42,040 bases of DNA from JAGLWW01 sp964640225 (GTDB lineage: Archaea > Aenigmatarchaeota > Aenigmatarchaeia > PWEA01 > JAGHBM01): the NCBI GenBank assembly GCA_964640225.1, contig CAZXFI010000010.1, positions 1 to 42,040 on the forward strand, written 5' to 3'. This document shows, in pieces, positions 15,006 to 23,329 of the stretch. The position numbers and the translations under genes are program-made. The notes under the pieces are model-generated. The model saw nothing but the letters and a program-made list of their open reading frames with translations, was not told where the DNA came from and did no database searches. Numbering within the stretch: the first letter of the stretch is position 1; every line of letters starts with the position of its first letter.

Positions 15006-15682
15006 CAAAACACCTCTATGAATCCCAGGGCCTCGTCAGTTCTCTGCAGTTCTGGGCCTGTCGTGTCCCTGGGTATGAGGAAGCCGTTGCTGTTTGCAAC
15101 CAACATTGCTCCCACGAAAGGAGAGCCAAAACCAAGCGTTCCTATGTCTCCTTTTACCTTTAAAACGCTCTCTAAATGCTCCATTTCTTCCTCCGAGCAG
15201 TTTATGTGCGCAAGTGCACCCCTGTTGCTGGCAAATGCACAGGAACCGACTATAGAAAGCCCTGCCACGGTGCCTATTTCCACTGGCACGCCGAAGCAGT
15301 CCTCCAAATCTGCCTTTGTTTTCTTTATTTCCTTGGGTATGATACAGCCCTTGTCGTTGAGAAGTATTAGGTTTCCCAGGGCAGTTTGTTTTATATCGGC
15401 CTTAAACACGTTCAGGCCCGCCTTTTTGAACATACTGGCTTCGGAGTCCCTGCAGTTCCTTGGAAGCGCTATCCCGTTCCTGTTGGCCGCGGAGAAAAGC
15501 CCCACCAGCTCGGAACTGGCTATCCTGGCTTCCAGGGTTTCCACGTCCAGCAGGTCTCTGATTTCTTTCCGGCATTTCTTCATCAGGGTATTGCCCACGA
15601 CGCAGAAGTCGTCTGTAGGAATCGTGAACAGCCCCAGGTTGGGGTCGCCGTTAAAGTCAAGAGTAGCAATATGTCTCTTCAT
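15005..15682 (-). CDS. eif6: Translation initiation factor aIF6
   Basis: The 225-residue protein shows the five-fold repeat architecture of eIF6. Examples are NPNLGLFT-type and GNLILLNDKGCIIP, TVAGLSIVGSCAFASNRGALAH and LVANSNGFLIPRDTTGPEL. It binds the 50S subunit and blocks joining with 30S. Length is standard. It lies between the EF-Tu-like gene and prefoldin alpha in a minus-strand operon. Confidence 0.96.
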   Translation of the reverse strand: MKRHIATLDFNGDPNLGLFTIPTDDFCVVGNTLMKKCRKEIRDLLDVETLEARIASSELVGLFSAANRNGIALPRNCRDSEASMFKKAGLNVFKADIKQTALGNLILLNDKGCIIPKEIKKTKADLEDCFGVPVEIGTVAGLSIVGSCAFASNRGALAHINCSEEEMEHLESVLKVKGDIGTLGFGSPFVGAMLVANSNGFLIPRDTTGPELQRTDEALGFIEVF

Positions 15683-15701
15683 AATATCCCCAGAAAGCGA
15701 G

Positions 15702-15953
15702 TTACTCCACTACGAATACTTCGTCTCCGGCCCTTACAGGCTCTGTTACTTTCATTCCTATGGCCTGGCCTGCCTTGGCCTCTTCAACCTGCTCGTGTTC
15801 TATCTGCATTGAATCCACATTCTGGTCAAAGTCGGTCGTGGCTCCCTTTATCTTTATCTTGTCGCCTGTTTTCAGCGTGTCGCTGAGCTCTATAACGGCC
15901 ACGTTTATCTTGTTGAAGTAATGAGTGATTTCCCCCACTTTTTTTCCTTCCAC
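15702..15953 (-). CDS. EF-Tu domain-2-like small protein
   Basis: The GTG start at 15953 is preceded by GAGGTG (15961-15966). The 83-residue product is a single beta-barrel like domain 2 of translational GTPases (GDKIKIKGATTDFDQNVDSMQIEHEQVEEAKAGQAIGMKV). It is commonly annotated as an elongation-factor-like protein in archaea and has no GTPase domain. It starts an operon with aIF6. A role near the ribosome is inferred from context. Confidence 0.87.
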   Translation of the reverse strand: MEGKKVGEITHYFNKINVAVIELSDTLKTGDKIKIKGATTDFDQNVDSMQIEHEQVEEAKAGQAIGMKVTEPVRAGDEVFVVE

Positions 15954-15986
15954 TAAAACACCTCTAAGTTAATTAGACGCGCATGT

Positions 15987-16013
15987 TTTAAATATATTTT
16001 GGAATATTTAAAT
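15987..16013. promoter_or_regulatory. Divergent pair of TATA boxes
   Basis: TTTAAATATA at 15987-15996 is positioned for the minus-strand EF-Tu-like/aIF6 operon. ATATTTAAAT at 16004-16013 is positioned for the plus-strand 348-residue gene at 16058, which also has CTTTATAGG at about 16019-16027. This gap is a short divergent promoter region. Confidence 0.5.
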
Positions 16014-16057
16014 CAAAACTTTTATAGGGGATTCCTAAAAAATAAAAAGGTATTTGC

Positions 16058-17104
16058 ATGACAGCCATGAACAATATCTCGGACAGGATAAAAAAAATAG
16101 AGGAACGCTTCAAAAAGCTCCGGATGCTCATGTCCAGGGAAAAGTGGAGCGACTTGAACAGGATGTTCTTCTCCTTTGAGCAACTCCCAATCCATGGAAA
16201 GGAATACTGGTTCTTTCTTCTGACTTCCAACAAACCGGAGAAAGGCAGGCAGGTCATGGTCACGTTCGGAAACCAGAACACCAAGAGATACATAGTTGAC
16301 AACTGCGAAATAGTCTCAAAAGAGGGAGAGTACTTCGGCCCGTTTTCATACTGGTTTTACGACAAGGGCATACACATGTCCGAAACAATGCCTTCTTCAT
16401 TTAGCATGTCGAGGAACGGAGTGTCCGCTAAGTCGTCTTCTTCAGAATTTTTCATGGAAGGAAAATATCCCCGCTACAGCCTGAAGCTCGTGAAAAACGG
16501 GAAGGATATAATCAACGTAACCACGTCCAAAGGCTCCGACCACAGGAAATACGACCTTTTGGAATATTTCAGGGGAGGAATCGGCTTCGGTAATGTCAAC
16601 CTGCTCGTTGATTTTTCAGGAAAACTCAGGGGATCGCCGTTCAAGGGCCAGGGCTATCTTCAAAAAGTCGTGATAACCGCGCCGCTTCCAAGCGTTCCCT
16701 GGTACTGGGGAAGGATATGCTTTGCGGACAAGTCAGTAATGAGCTTCCTCCAGCCGCACCTGAAGCTCTCAAGGCTTAGCAAGAACTTTGCGACGTGGGG
16801 TTATTTTTATGACGGGAAGAAAAAGAAAGAGCATGTTTTTGAGAAGATAAAAGTTCACAAGTTCGGAGAAAAAAACAGGCAGTTCCTTGCGCACGGTAAA
16901 TCCGAAGGCAGGGAGTTCACCATGCTTGCGGAGAGCTATGCACAAAAAAAGTTCAGGATAAGCTCAATAGGCAAGCTGGACTACGAGCAGAACCTTGTCA
17001 GGGTCCTGAGCTTCTCTATGGAGTCCGGAAGAAAATTGAAGACAATAAAGGACACGGGAGCGGGCATAGGAATAATGGAAGATGCCTACGGGTACGTAAT
17101 CTAG
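16058..17104 (+). CDS. Hypothetical beta-rich protein, possibly lipocalin-like
   Basis: A 348-residue protein with an N-terminal charged helix and then alternating beta strands. Trp/Tyr/Gly-rich segments include YWFFLLTSN, FGPFSYWFYDKG and QGYLQKVVITAPLPSVPWYWGRI. The G-x-G-Y...W-x-W-G-R pattern resembles the tandem lipocalin-type domains of AttH/CrtC hydratase-like proteins, but only weakly. There is no signal peptide, so it is probably cytoplasmic. ATGs at 16058 and 16067 are both plausible. It is convergent with TrkH and overlaps its stop by four bases. Homology must be tested by profile search. Confidence 0.65.
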   Translation: MTAMNNISDRIKKIEERFKKLRMLMSREKWSDLNRMFFSFEQLPIHGKEYWFFLLTSNKPEKGRQVMVTFGNQNTKRYIVDNCEIVSKEGEYFGPFSYWFYDKGIHMSETMPSSFSMSRNGVSAKSSSSEFFMEGKYPRYSLKLVKNGKDIINVTTSKGSDHRKYDLLEYFRGGIGFGNVNLLVDFSGKLRGSPFKGQGYLQKVVITAPLPSVPWYWGRICFADKSVMSFLQPHLKLSRLSKNFATWGYFYDGKKKKEHVFEKIKVHKFGEKNRQFLAHGKSEGREFTMLAESYAQKKFRISSIGKLDYEQNLVRVLSFSMESGRKLKTIKDTGAGIGIMEDAYGYVI

Positions 17105-18564
17105 CTTTTCCCCAGGATTGACCTGAACAGCACTACTATGGGTATTATCTCCAGCCTTCCTATCCACATGTTGAACATCATAATAACCTTGGCCAGGTCG
17201 GGCATCACGGGGCCTGTTATTCCCGAGCTCAGGCCGACATTGCCCTGGGCGGAGGATATTTCAAAGAATATGTCCACCAGGTCCTGCTGGGGCATTATAA
17301 CGGAAAAAGATATTATTCCCAGAAACAGAAAAACCACCCAGAGGAAGGATATTACCGCGGCCTCGTTCACTTCGTTCCTGTATTCCTCACCTGAAAGGAA
17401 CTTGCCCCCCAGCTTGTAGCTGAAAATCCTTCTAGGAGTTGATATGGCCTGCTTGGTTCTCCACAAAACTCCCTTGGTGAGTAGCACGGCCCTGAAAAGC
17501 TTTATGCCTCCCGCGGTGGAGCCTGCTGCCCCTCCTATTATCATTGCTATTGAAAGTATTAGCTTTGCGGCATCTCCCCAGGCCGATATGTCCGCCGTGT
17601 AGAATCCCGTGCAGGTTATCGCGGAGACGTACTGGAAAAGGGATTCCTGGAAAGCCAGGAAAGGGGATAGGTACTTCAACGTAAAAAAATTTATCAGGGA
17701 CAGCAGGACCGCTCCCGCGAATACAAGCAGGAAAAGTGCCTTGACCTGGGGGTCGGACAAAAACTTTTTGAATTTTCCCTTTAGGAGGTTGTGGTGCGCC
17801 ACGAAAGCTATCGCGCCCATAAGCATCATCATTATTATCGCCATCTGGGTCCACAGCCCGTACTGCATCATGCTTTCATCGGTGACGGAGAATCCCCCGG
17901 TTGAGAGCCCTGTCATGCAGTGGTTTATGGCCTCCCAGAGAGGCATTCCCGTCAAGTAAAAAAGGGCTACACCCAGTGCGGTGTAGGCTATGAATATCCA
18001 CCATATTGATTTCACCGTTGAAATGATGGACGGGTGCATCTTGTCTTCCCTGGCCTCGGACTTGTAGAGGGTAAAGGAACCAGTTCCGGGCCTGGCCAGA
18101 ATTGCCAGCGTCAGAACAATCACCCCCACACCTCCTATCCATTGTATCAAAGAACGCCAGAAGTGAAGGGTGAAGGGAAGCTTCTCCTCGTTCAGCACCA
18201 TGCTGAACCCTGTGCCTGTCCACCCGGCAAACGACTCAAAAACCGCGTCAACGGGCCTCATGCCGTCGTCGATGCCGTATTCAGACATAAAAAGAAAGGG
18301 CACCGAACCTATTATGGACACCAGAAGCCAACCCAGGGCCGCGGTTATCATGGCATCCTTGAAGCTGGTCTCCCCTGACCCTCTTCCCAGTATGTACAGC
18401 AGTCCTCCCAGTAAAAAAAATATCCCGGCCGTTAGTGTTACGGAGCTTATGGCTTCGTATTCCCCGAAAACCAGGGGCACTGCTAAAACAACGAGTGTTA
18501 TGGCTCCTATTACAAGAAAAAGGGAACCCAGGTTTCTTGATATTATTTTGAAGTCGTCCTTCAT
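17101..18564 (-). CDS. trkH: Trk-type potassium uptake membrane subunit TrkH
   Basis: The 487-residue protein carries the four pore-loop repeats of the Trk/Ktr/HKT family. The filter Gly residues are seen in GWTGTGFSMV, TGLSTGGFSV, ITCTGFYTAD and AQGNVGLSSG. Between them lie the expected paired membrane segments. TrkH moves potassium together with a cytoplasmic TrkA gating subunit, encoded directly upstream (gap of 60 bases). Length is typical. Confidence 0.96.
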   Translation of the reverse strand: MKDDFKIISRNLGSLFLVIGAITLVVLAVPLVFGEYEAISSVTLTAGIFFLLGGLLYILGRGSGETSFKDAMITAALGWLLVSIIGSVPFLFMSEYGIDDGMRPVDAVFESFAGWTGTGFSMVLNEEKLPFTLHFWRSLIQWIGGVGVIVLTLAILARPGTGSFTLYKSEAREDKMHPSIISTVKSIWWIFIAYTALGVALFYLTGMPLWEAINHCMTGLSTGGFSVTDESMMQYGLWTQMAIIMMMLMGAIAFVAHHNLLKGKFKKFLSDPQVKALFLLVFAGAVLLSLINFFTLKYLSPFLAFQESLFQYVSAITCTGFYTADISAWGDAAKLILSIAMIIGGAAGSTAGGIKLFRAVLLTKGVLWRTKQAISTPRRIFSYKLGGKFLSGEEYRNEVNEAAVISFLWVVFLFLGIISFSVIMPQQDLVDIFFEISSAQGNVGLSSGITGPVMPDLAKVIMMFNMWIGRLEIIPIVVLFRSILGKS

Positions 18565-18624
18565 ACATTTCTAAATTGGTCTTGGGAATTTAAAAAAATT
18601 AAAACACAGCGCAAGGCTCTGAAA

Positions 18625-19278
18625 CTATCCGCCTGAGAGAAGCCTGCCCACCTTATCCACCTGCTCTTTCGGGGCCAGGATTGTTATTTTGTCTCCGGGG
18701 TATATCTCCACCTCCTCGGTGGGTATGATGAATTCCCCCTCCCTTTCTATCGCGACTATAAGGCTTCCCTTCGGAAGCTTTATCTTCTTGATGCTTTTTC
18801 CGGAGAACTTGGATTTCATGGAGAGGGGAAGCGTGAACATCTCCGCCTTTTCTCCCACATGCATGAAGTCGTCAACCGTGGGGTGTTTCAGGGACTTGTA
18901 AAGGTACTCGGCCATCAGGTCGTCGGGGTTCTTCACAATGTTGACGCCCTTTTCCACGAACATGGGCTTGGCTTCCTCCTTGTTTACAACGGAAATAAGT
19001 AGCGGGACTTTCATGTTTTTGGCAAGTGAGACCACCATGAGGTTTATGGCGTCGTCCCCGGTAGTCGCCAGGAGGGCGTCGGCTTTTTTTATTTCAGCCT
19101 CCTTGAGGGTTTCCTCCTGGGTGGCGTCGGCGTTTATAATGGCAACGTCGCACTTTCTTGCAAGCTCCTCGCATTTTTCCTCGTCTCTTTCTATTACCAC
19201 GACATTGTGCTTGTCCTTTAGGGCGAGTTCCACGAGTTTCCTGCCTATGCCACCGGCGCCTATTATAAGGATGTACAT
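18625..19278 (-). CDS. trkA: TrkA regulatory subunit (RCK/KTN domain)
   Basis: The start is set at the ATG at 19278 (MYILIIGAGGIGRKL), which places the Rossmann glycine motif at the N-terminus as in TrkA proteins. The product is 217 residues. A RCK_N NAD-binding domain spans about 1-125 (VVIERDEEKCEELA, ALLATTGDDAINLMV). A RCK_C domain follows to the end (LPKGSLIVAIEREGEFIIPTEEVEIYPGDKITIL). It gates TrkH in response to nucleotides. It lies four bases after the S24e stop, an unusual attachment of potassium transport to a ribosomal operon. Confidence 0.95.
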   Translation of the reverse strand: MYILIIGAGGIGRKLVELALKDKHNVVVIERDEEKCEELARKCDVAIINADATQEETLKEAEIKKADALLATTGDDAINLMVVSLAKNMKVPLLISVVNKEEAKPMFVEKGVNIVKNPDDLMAEYLYKSLKHPTVDDFMHVGEKAEMFTLPLSMKSKFSGKSIKKIKLPKGSLIVAIEREGEFIIPTEEVEIYPGDKITILAPKEQVDKVGRLLSGG

Positions 19279-19282
19279 AAAA

Positions 19283-19855
19283 TCACTCGGATTTTTCGCC
19301 ATCTTTCTTTTCCGGTTTCTTTTCTTTTTCTTCGGTCTTGGACTCTTCCTTGGATTGCTTCTTTTCTTCGTCTTTGGTCTCTTCTTTCTTCACTTCGGTA
19401 GGCTCGGTTTTTTTCTCTGCAGTTTTTTCTTCTTTTCCCCCGGCTTTATCTTCCTTCTTCTTTTCCCCCTTTTCCTTTGTAGGCTCCTTCGGAGCTTCTT
19501 TCTGCTCTGGTTCCTTGTCTTTGGTCTTCTTTTCTTCAGGTTTAGATTCTTCTTTCGGAGATTTTTCAGATTCTTTGGATTCAGGCCCCGGTTCTTTTGC
19601 GGGTTTCCTGTCTTCCAGGACAGGAACCTCCTTTTCCTTCCAGAGATATGCCATGAGCTTCGCTTCGCGCCTTCCGCTCGCGGAGAATATTTTTCTCACG
19701 TCAACGTGCTTCTCGCCTATCTTGTTTTCCTTTGCAAGGTATTTCTGTACGGAAGCCTTTGAAGGGGTTGGTATGCCGTCATGCTCTATGATTCCTGCCA
19801 GCTCCTTCCTTTTCATCAAAGGGTTTTCCCTTTCGCTTGTTATTTTTATCTTCAT
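19283..19855 (-). CDS. rps24e: Ribosomal protein S24e with long K/E/P-rich tail
   Basis: The start is the ATG at 19855 (MKIKITSERENPLMKRKEL). Residues 1 to about 84 match S24e, including SKASVQKYLAKENKIGEKHVDVRKIFSASGRREAKLMAYLWK. From about residue 85 to 190 the protein is almost only Lys, Glu, Pro, Ser, Thr and Ala in short KEE/EKK/PKE runs, predicted disordered. Archaeal S24e is normally about 100 residues. The tail's coding strand is nearly all purine. The S27ae gene often found next is absent; TrkA follows by four bases. Confidence 0.93.
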   Translation of the reverse strand: MKIKITSERENPLMKRKELAGIIEHDGIPTPSKASVQKYLAKENKIGEKHVDVRKIFSASGRREAKLMAYLWKEKEVPVLEDRKPAKEPGPESKESEKSPKEESKPEEKKTKDKEPEQKEAPKEPTKEKGEKKKEDKAGGKEEKTAEKKTEPTEVKKEETKDEEKKQSKEESKTEEKEKKPEKKDGEKSE

Positions 19856-19863
19856 TAAATCAC

Positions 19864-20055
19864 CTAGGATTTTGAAACCGAAATCGCATATCTTCCGGGA
19901 GTGCCTATGCCGAGAGCCTTGGCTATCTCGCTCTCCGGGTTTAAAACTATCACCGAACCCTGCCAGTTCCTGGTAAGCTTGGAATCCTTGCAAGCCGGGC
20001 AGAGGCTTCCCATGACAAACCTCTTGCAGACGGAACAAACTTTTTCTCTAACCAT
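19864..20055 (-). CDS. spt4: Transcription elongation factor Spt4 (RpoE'')
   Basis: The 63-residue protein has the four-Cys zinc ribbon CSVCKRFVMGSLCPAC and the family-typical NWQGSVIVLNPESEIAKALGIGTPGRYAISV. It pairs with Spt5 on RNA polymerase. The ATG at 20055 overlaps the Rpo7 stop by eight bases. The Rpo7-Spt4-S24e order is a conserved archaeal arrangement. Confidence 0.95.
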   Translation of the reverse strand: MVREKVCSVCKRFVMGSLCPACKDSKLTRNWQGSVIVLNPESEIAKALGIGTPGRYAISVSKS

Positions 20056-20620
20056 TTTTCTCGCCTTCCTTTTCCTCACGGGCCTGTTTTTCCTCAATCC
20101 ATCTCAGCGCGCCCAGACCCGGCTGCCTCATGGTCAGGCCCACCCTGTTTTCCTTGGTGAAGGAAATTGATATGACTCTTGCCCTGACCACTTCCCCTTC
20201 CTTTATAACCTTCTTATTGTCCCTTCCCACAAGGATGGAATTTTTCTTGTCATAGCTTACGAAGTCGTTCATTATCTGTGATATGTGAGTCATTGCATCC
20301 ACGGGGCCTATCCTGACAAAAGCCCCAAACTCCGTTATGTCAACTATCTCCCCTATGGTTATCTCATGTTCTTCCGGCATGAAAATAAGAAGCTTGAACC
20401 TGGCCGGATAAAAGACGCCGCCGTCTTCCGGGACGACCTTCCCTTCCCCGACCTCCTCAACATTTTCCAGGTTGAGCACTATACCCAACTCAGGGCTGAA
20501 AACTCCCTCAAATTTTTCCTGTATGCTTTCTCCTATGGACTCCTCAAGGTTCTTGTCAAATTTTTCCGGGGGAACCCTTACAGAATCCTCTACTTCAATT
20601 ATCTTGAACAATCTCAACAC
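20048..20620 (-). CDS. rpo7: RNA polymerase subunit Rpo7 (RpoE)
   Basis: The GTG start at 20620 gives 190 residues. The N-terminal RNP-like domain (RLFKIIEVEDSVRVPPEKF) is followed by an S1 domain (EHEITIGEIVDITEFGAFVRIGPVDAMTHISQIMND) and a charged tail. It forms the polymerase stalk with Rpo4. It follows inorganic pyrophosphatase by seven bases and overlaps Spt4. Confidence 0.95.
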   Translation of the reverse strand: MLRLFKIIEVEDSVRVPPEKFDKNLEESIGESIQEKFEGVFSPELGIVLNLENVEEVGEGKVVPEDGGVFYPARFKLLIFMPEEHEITIGEIVDITEFGAFVRIGPVDAMTHISQIMNDFVSYDKKNSILVGRDNKKVIKEGEVVRARVISISFTKENRVGLTMRQPGLGALRWIEEKQAREEKEGEKNG

Positions 20621-20627
20621 CCACTAA

Positions 20628-21161
20628 TTAACTGAATTTTCTTTCATATAACTTTATACTTCTTTCAATAATTTTCTTTGCGGTCTGGACTCCCTTCCAT
20701 CCGCCGGTCTTTACAGTCTTACCTTCCAAATGTTTATATACGTTAAAAAAGTGCTCTATCTCGTCAAGTATGTGAGGGGGTATGTCCTTCTTGTCCTTTA
20801 TTTTCCTGAACCTGGGGTCGCTCAGGGGGACACATATTATCTTGTCATCGTAAACGTTCTCGTCCGTCATTCTCAGCATGGCGACCGGCCTGGCCCTTAG
20901 CACGACTCCGGGAAAAGTGGGCTCGGTGACCAGAACCATCACGTCCAGGGGGTCCCCGTCTTCCGTGTAAGTTTTCGGTATGAATCCGTAATCCCCGGGA
21001 TAATGCACCGGGGAATAAAGTATCCTGTCCAGCTTTATTATGTTGTATTTCTTGTCGTACTCGTACTTGTTCCGCGCACCCATTGGGGATTCCACGACAA
21101 CATTTACCACGTCTGGACTTCTCTTGTCCCTTTCCACGTCGTGCCACAAATTTGTTTCCAT
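20628..21161 (-). CDS. ppa: Inorganic pyrophosphatase (soluble family I)
   Basis: The ATG at 21161 gives 177 residues (a TTG lies one codon upstream). The signature DGDPLDVMVL (68-77) holds the three metal-binding Asp of family I enzymes, and VVESPMGARNKYEYDKK and HYPGDYGFIPKTY are conserved flanking motifs. It hydrolyses PPi to drive polymerisation reactions. It lies between the PIN protein and Rpo7 in a minus-strand operon. Confidence 0.96.
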   Translation of the reverse strand: METNLWHDVERDKRSPDVVNVVVESPMGARNKYEYDKKYNIIKLDRILYSPVHYPGDYGFIPKTYTEDGDPLDVMVLVTEPTFPGVVLRARPVAMLRMTDENVYDDKIICVPLSDPRFRKIKDKKDIPPHILDEIEHFFNVYKHLEGKTVKTGGWKGVQTAKKIIERSIKLYERKFS

Positions 21162-21165
21162 CAAA

Positions 21166-21534
21166 TCAGCCCAATACTAAGTATTTTTTTGCCCTTAAAT
21201 ATATTGTTTTCCGGCCGGTTTTCCTTATTCTTTCCCTGAGCTCGCTGTCCAGCGTAGCCACCACGTAGTCTCCCGCGAGCTTTCTTATGGCCCTGTCTGC
21301 ATCCCTTTCCTTTGTATCCAGAATTTTGACTCTTTCTTCAAGAAGCCGGAGCCCCACCCTTGCGGCACTGGCATCCTTTCCCTTCCCCCTGGCCAGGCCC
21401 CGGAGCTCCCTCACCACGGGCTGCACGGTCACCAGCTCGTAGGACTCTTCAACAATCCTTTCCAGTTCCGCGAAGACATCCACCCCGAACCTGGCGGGCA
21501 CAAGGAAAAAATTGGTGTCAAGTAGTATTTTCAT
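21166..21534 (-). CDS. PIN-domain protein, Fcf1/Utp23-like
   Basis: A 122-residue PIN domain with the acidic residues expected for the nuclease site: D6 in LLDTNFFL, E43 in VVRELRGLA, and Asp in AGDYVVATLDSELRERIR. Such archaeal proteins are related to eukaryotic Fcf1 and act in rRNA processing. In many archaea the gene lies with aIF2-gamma and S6e; here it is with pyrophosphatase and Rpo7. No antitoxin gene is adjacent, which argues against a VapC toxin. Confidence 0.87.
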   Translation of the reverse strand: MKILLDTNFFLVPARFGVDVFAELERIVEESYELVTVQPVVRELRGLARGKGKDASAARVGLRLLEERVKILDTKERDADRAIRKLAGDYVVATLDSELRERIRKTGRKTIYLRAKKYLVLG

Positions 21535-21566
21535 GTTAAGATTAACAGGAAATTAACTTATAAATA

Positions 21567-22502
21567 TCACGCCTTTAACCCGTTTTCCAGGGTTTCCCCG
21601 TCTTCCATGTCGCAGCAAACCACGCTGTTCCTTACCCTGCAGTTGTCCCCTATCCTGCAGTTTCCCATCACGTAGGAGCCCTCTACAAAGGTGTTCTCTC
21701 CCACCGAGGTGTTGCTGTTCACGAAAGAGTTTTTTATCACGGAATTTTTTCCGGCTGACACGCTTTTTCCTGCGAAGGATTTACCGAGAGAAAACTTTTC
21801 AGAGAGAAGCCTGGATGCGTTAAGGAGGTCCTCAGGCTTTCCCAGGTCCACCCTCTTTCCTGAAAAAACCCAGCCCCTTACCTTCCCGCCGTTCCTCAGT
21901 ATGTACTGGGCCGGGAATTCCTCCTTTCCGTGTTTAAATTCCGTCTCCAGAGAATCAAAGAAAGATTTTGTCCTGAGCAAGAACACTCCCACCATCACCA
22001 TGCTGCTCGGCTCCTCGCCCTTTGGAGGCTTTTCCACGATTTCCGTTATGTCTTCCCCGTTAAATTTGGCCACCCCGTAGCGCGACGTGTCCGACTCCTC
22101 TCTCAACGTAAGGAAAGCATCCGCCCCCTCCGTGAAGTTTTCCAGCAGGGTTTTTGGAAGGTTTATGTTGGTGAGGCTGTCCCCGTAGTGCACCAGGAAA
22201 TATTCCGTGTCCAGAAAATCTCTAGCCCTTGCTATTGCATCGGCGGTGCCCTTCCTCTGCTCCTGCAGTGCATACTCTATGTTCAGTCCGAGCCGGCTGC
22301 CGTCACCGAAATACTCCCTTATGGGCCCGCCGTTCCTTGGGGAAATCACTATCACCATTTCTTTTATTCCGGCCTCCCTAATCTCCGTGAGTATGTATTC
22401 CAGAAAGGGCTTGTCAAGAATCGGGAGCATCATCTTCGGCATGCGGTCGCTCAGGGGTTTCATCCTCTTTCCCTCACCCGCAGCCAGTATAACCGCCTTC
22501 AT
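21567..22502 (-). CDS. Sugar-phosphate nucleotidyltransferase with left-handed helix tail
   Basis: The 311-residue protein begins MKAVILAAGEGKRMKPLSDRMPKMMLPI, the NDP-sugar pyrophosphorylase signature (G-x-G-x-R...P-K). VHYGDSL holds the metal-binding Asp. Residues 240-300 form hexapeptide-repeat turns (VSAGKNSVIKNSFVNSNTSVGENTFVEGSYV). It likely makes an NDP-sugar such as UDP-glucose/GlcNAc or dTDP-glucose; specificity is not visible. It is divergent from the PIG-L deacetylase. Confidence 0.92.
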   Translation of the reverse strand: MKAVILAAGEGKRMKPLSDRMPKMMLPILDKPFLEYILTEIREAGIKEMVIVISPRNGGPIREYFGDGSRLGLNIEYALQEQRKGTADAIARARDFLDTEYFLVHYGDSLTNINLPKTLLENFTEGADAFLTLREESDTSRYGVAKFNGEDITEIVEKPPKGEEPSSMVMVGVFLLRTKSFFDSLETEFKHGKEEFPAQYILRNGGKVRGWVFSGKRVDLGKPEDLLNASRLLSEKFSLGKSFAGKSVSAGKNSVIKNSFVNSNTSVGENTFVEGSYVMGNCRIGDNCRVRNSVVCCDMEDGETLENGLKA

Positions 22503-22666
22503 TCTATTCCTCTAAAGAATTTTTTCAGACTACAATAGAATTTTTAACGGAATATACATTTAAAAAACTTCATAGCGCGTTTCTGCTAAAGTTTTTCTTG
22601 TAAGGCTATGTCTCTTCTTTTAGGAGCAGTTAAGTAAGTTTTAGTCCAGATTTCTTTTGTGATGTA

Positions 22667-23329
22667 ATGAAGGAAAAAGTGCTTTTCGTGGGAACCCACG
22701 TAGACGACATAGAGCTGGCCGCGGGGGGCACTATTCAGGCCCTGAAAAATAGGGACTACGAAGTTTTGGGACTTATGTGCTCTTCCGGTTTGAACGGGGA
22801 GCAGGCGGAGAAGAGAACCAAGGCAGGAAAGGAGTGTGCCCGGATTCTAGGTTACAAGCCGATTTTCGGCGGCCTCATGGAGCCTGAACTGAGCGTGGAT
22901 TCCGTGAAGGAAGTTGTTTATGAGACCGTGAAGGAGCACAGCCCGGATTTCATATTTGGCCACTCGGAAAAGGACTGCCACCACCATCACGTTGACGCCG
23001 CGTACGGTACGCTAAGCGGGGGCAGGTCCGTGAGAAACCATCTTTATTTCACGGGTCCCCTGCGAAAGACAACCTTCAGTCCCCAGGTGTTCTTCACTTT
23101 CGGGGAAAAAGAATATAGGAAAAAAATGAAGGCCCTTGAAGTTCAGAGGAAGGCATACGGCGTTACAAGGTATTTCACGGAGGAGTATGCCAGCGAGGTG
23201 GAGTGGCTGGGCCAAAAGGCCAGCCTTTACAAGGAAAGAGGTAGCGCCCCTTTGGTGACAAGGAATGGAAAGAAGCAGATTCCCTACGCGGAGGGCTTTG
23301 AAGTGGAAAGACTGGTGGATCCCTTCTAA
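22667..23329 (+). CDS. PIG-L/LmbE-family deacetylase
   Basis: The 220-residue protein has the zinc-binding signature THVDDIELAAGGTI (H10, D12-D13) and the second metal motif HSEKDCHHHHVDA (about 99-110). FTFGEKEYRKKMKALEVQRKAY is typical of the C-terminal part. Family members remove the N-acetyl group from GlcNAc-type substrates. In this amino-sugar neighbourhood a GlcNAc-containing substrate is likely, by inference. It is the only plus-strand gene in the locus, and its end overlaps the HAD gene by four bases. Confidence 0.92.
   Translation: MKEKVLFVGTHVDDIELAAGGTIQALKNRDYEVLGLMCSSGLNGEQAEKRTKAGKECARILGYKPIFGGLMEPELSVDSVKEVVYETVKEHSPDFIFGHSEKDCHHHHVDAAYGTLSGGRSVRNHLYFTGPLRKTTFSPQVFFTFGEKEYRKKMKALEVQRKAYGVTRYFTEEYASEVEWLGQKASLYKERGSAPLVTRNGKKQIPYAEGFEVERLVDPF

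Noticed and set aside
18938..19762. Long plus-strand frame rich in Phe and Leu opposite S24e and TrkA
   Set aside because: It is the complement of Lys/Glu-rich codons, which read as Phe/Leu/Ser. It has no ribosome binding site and crosses two real genes.
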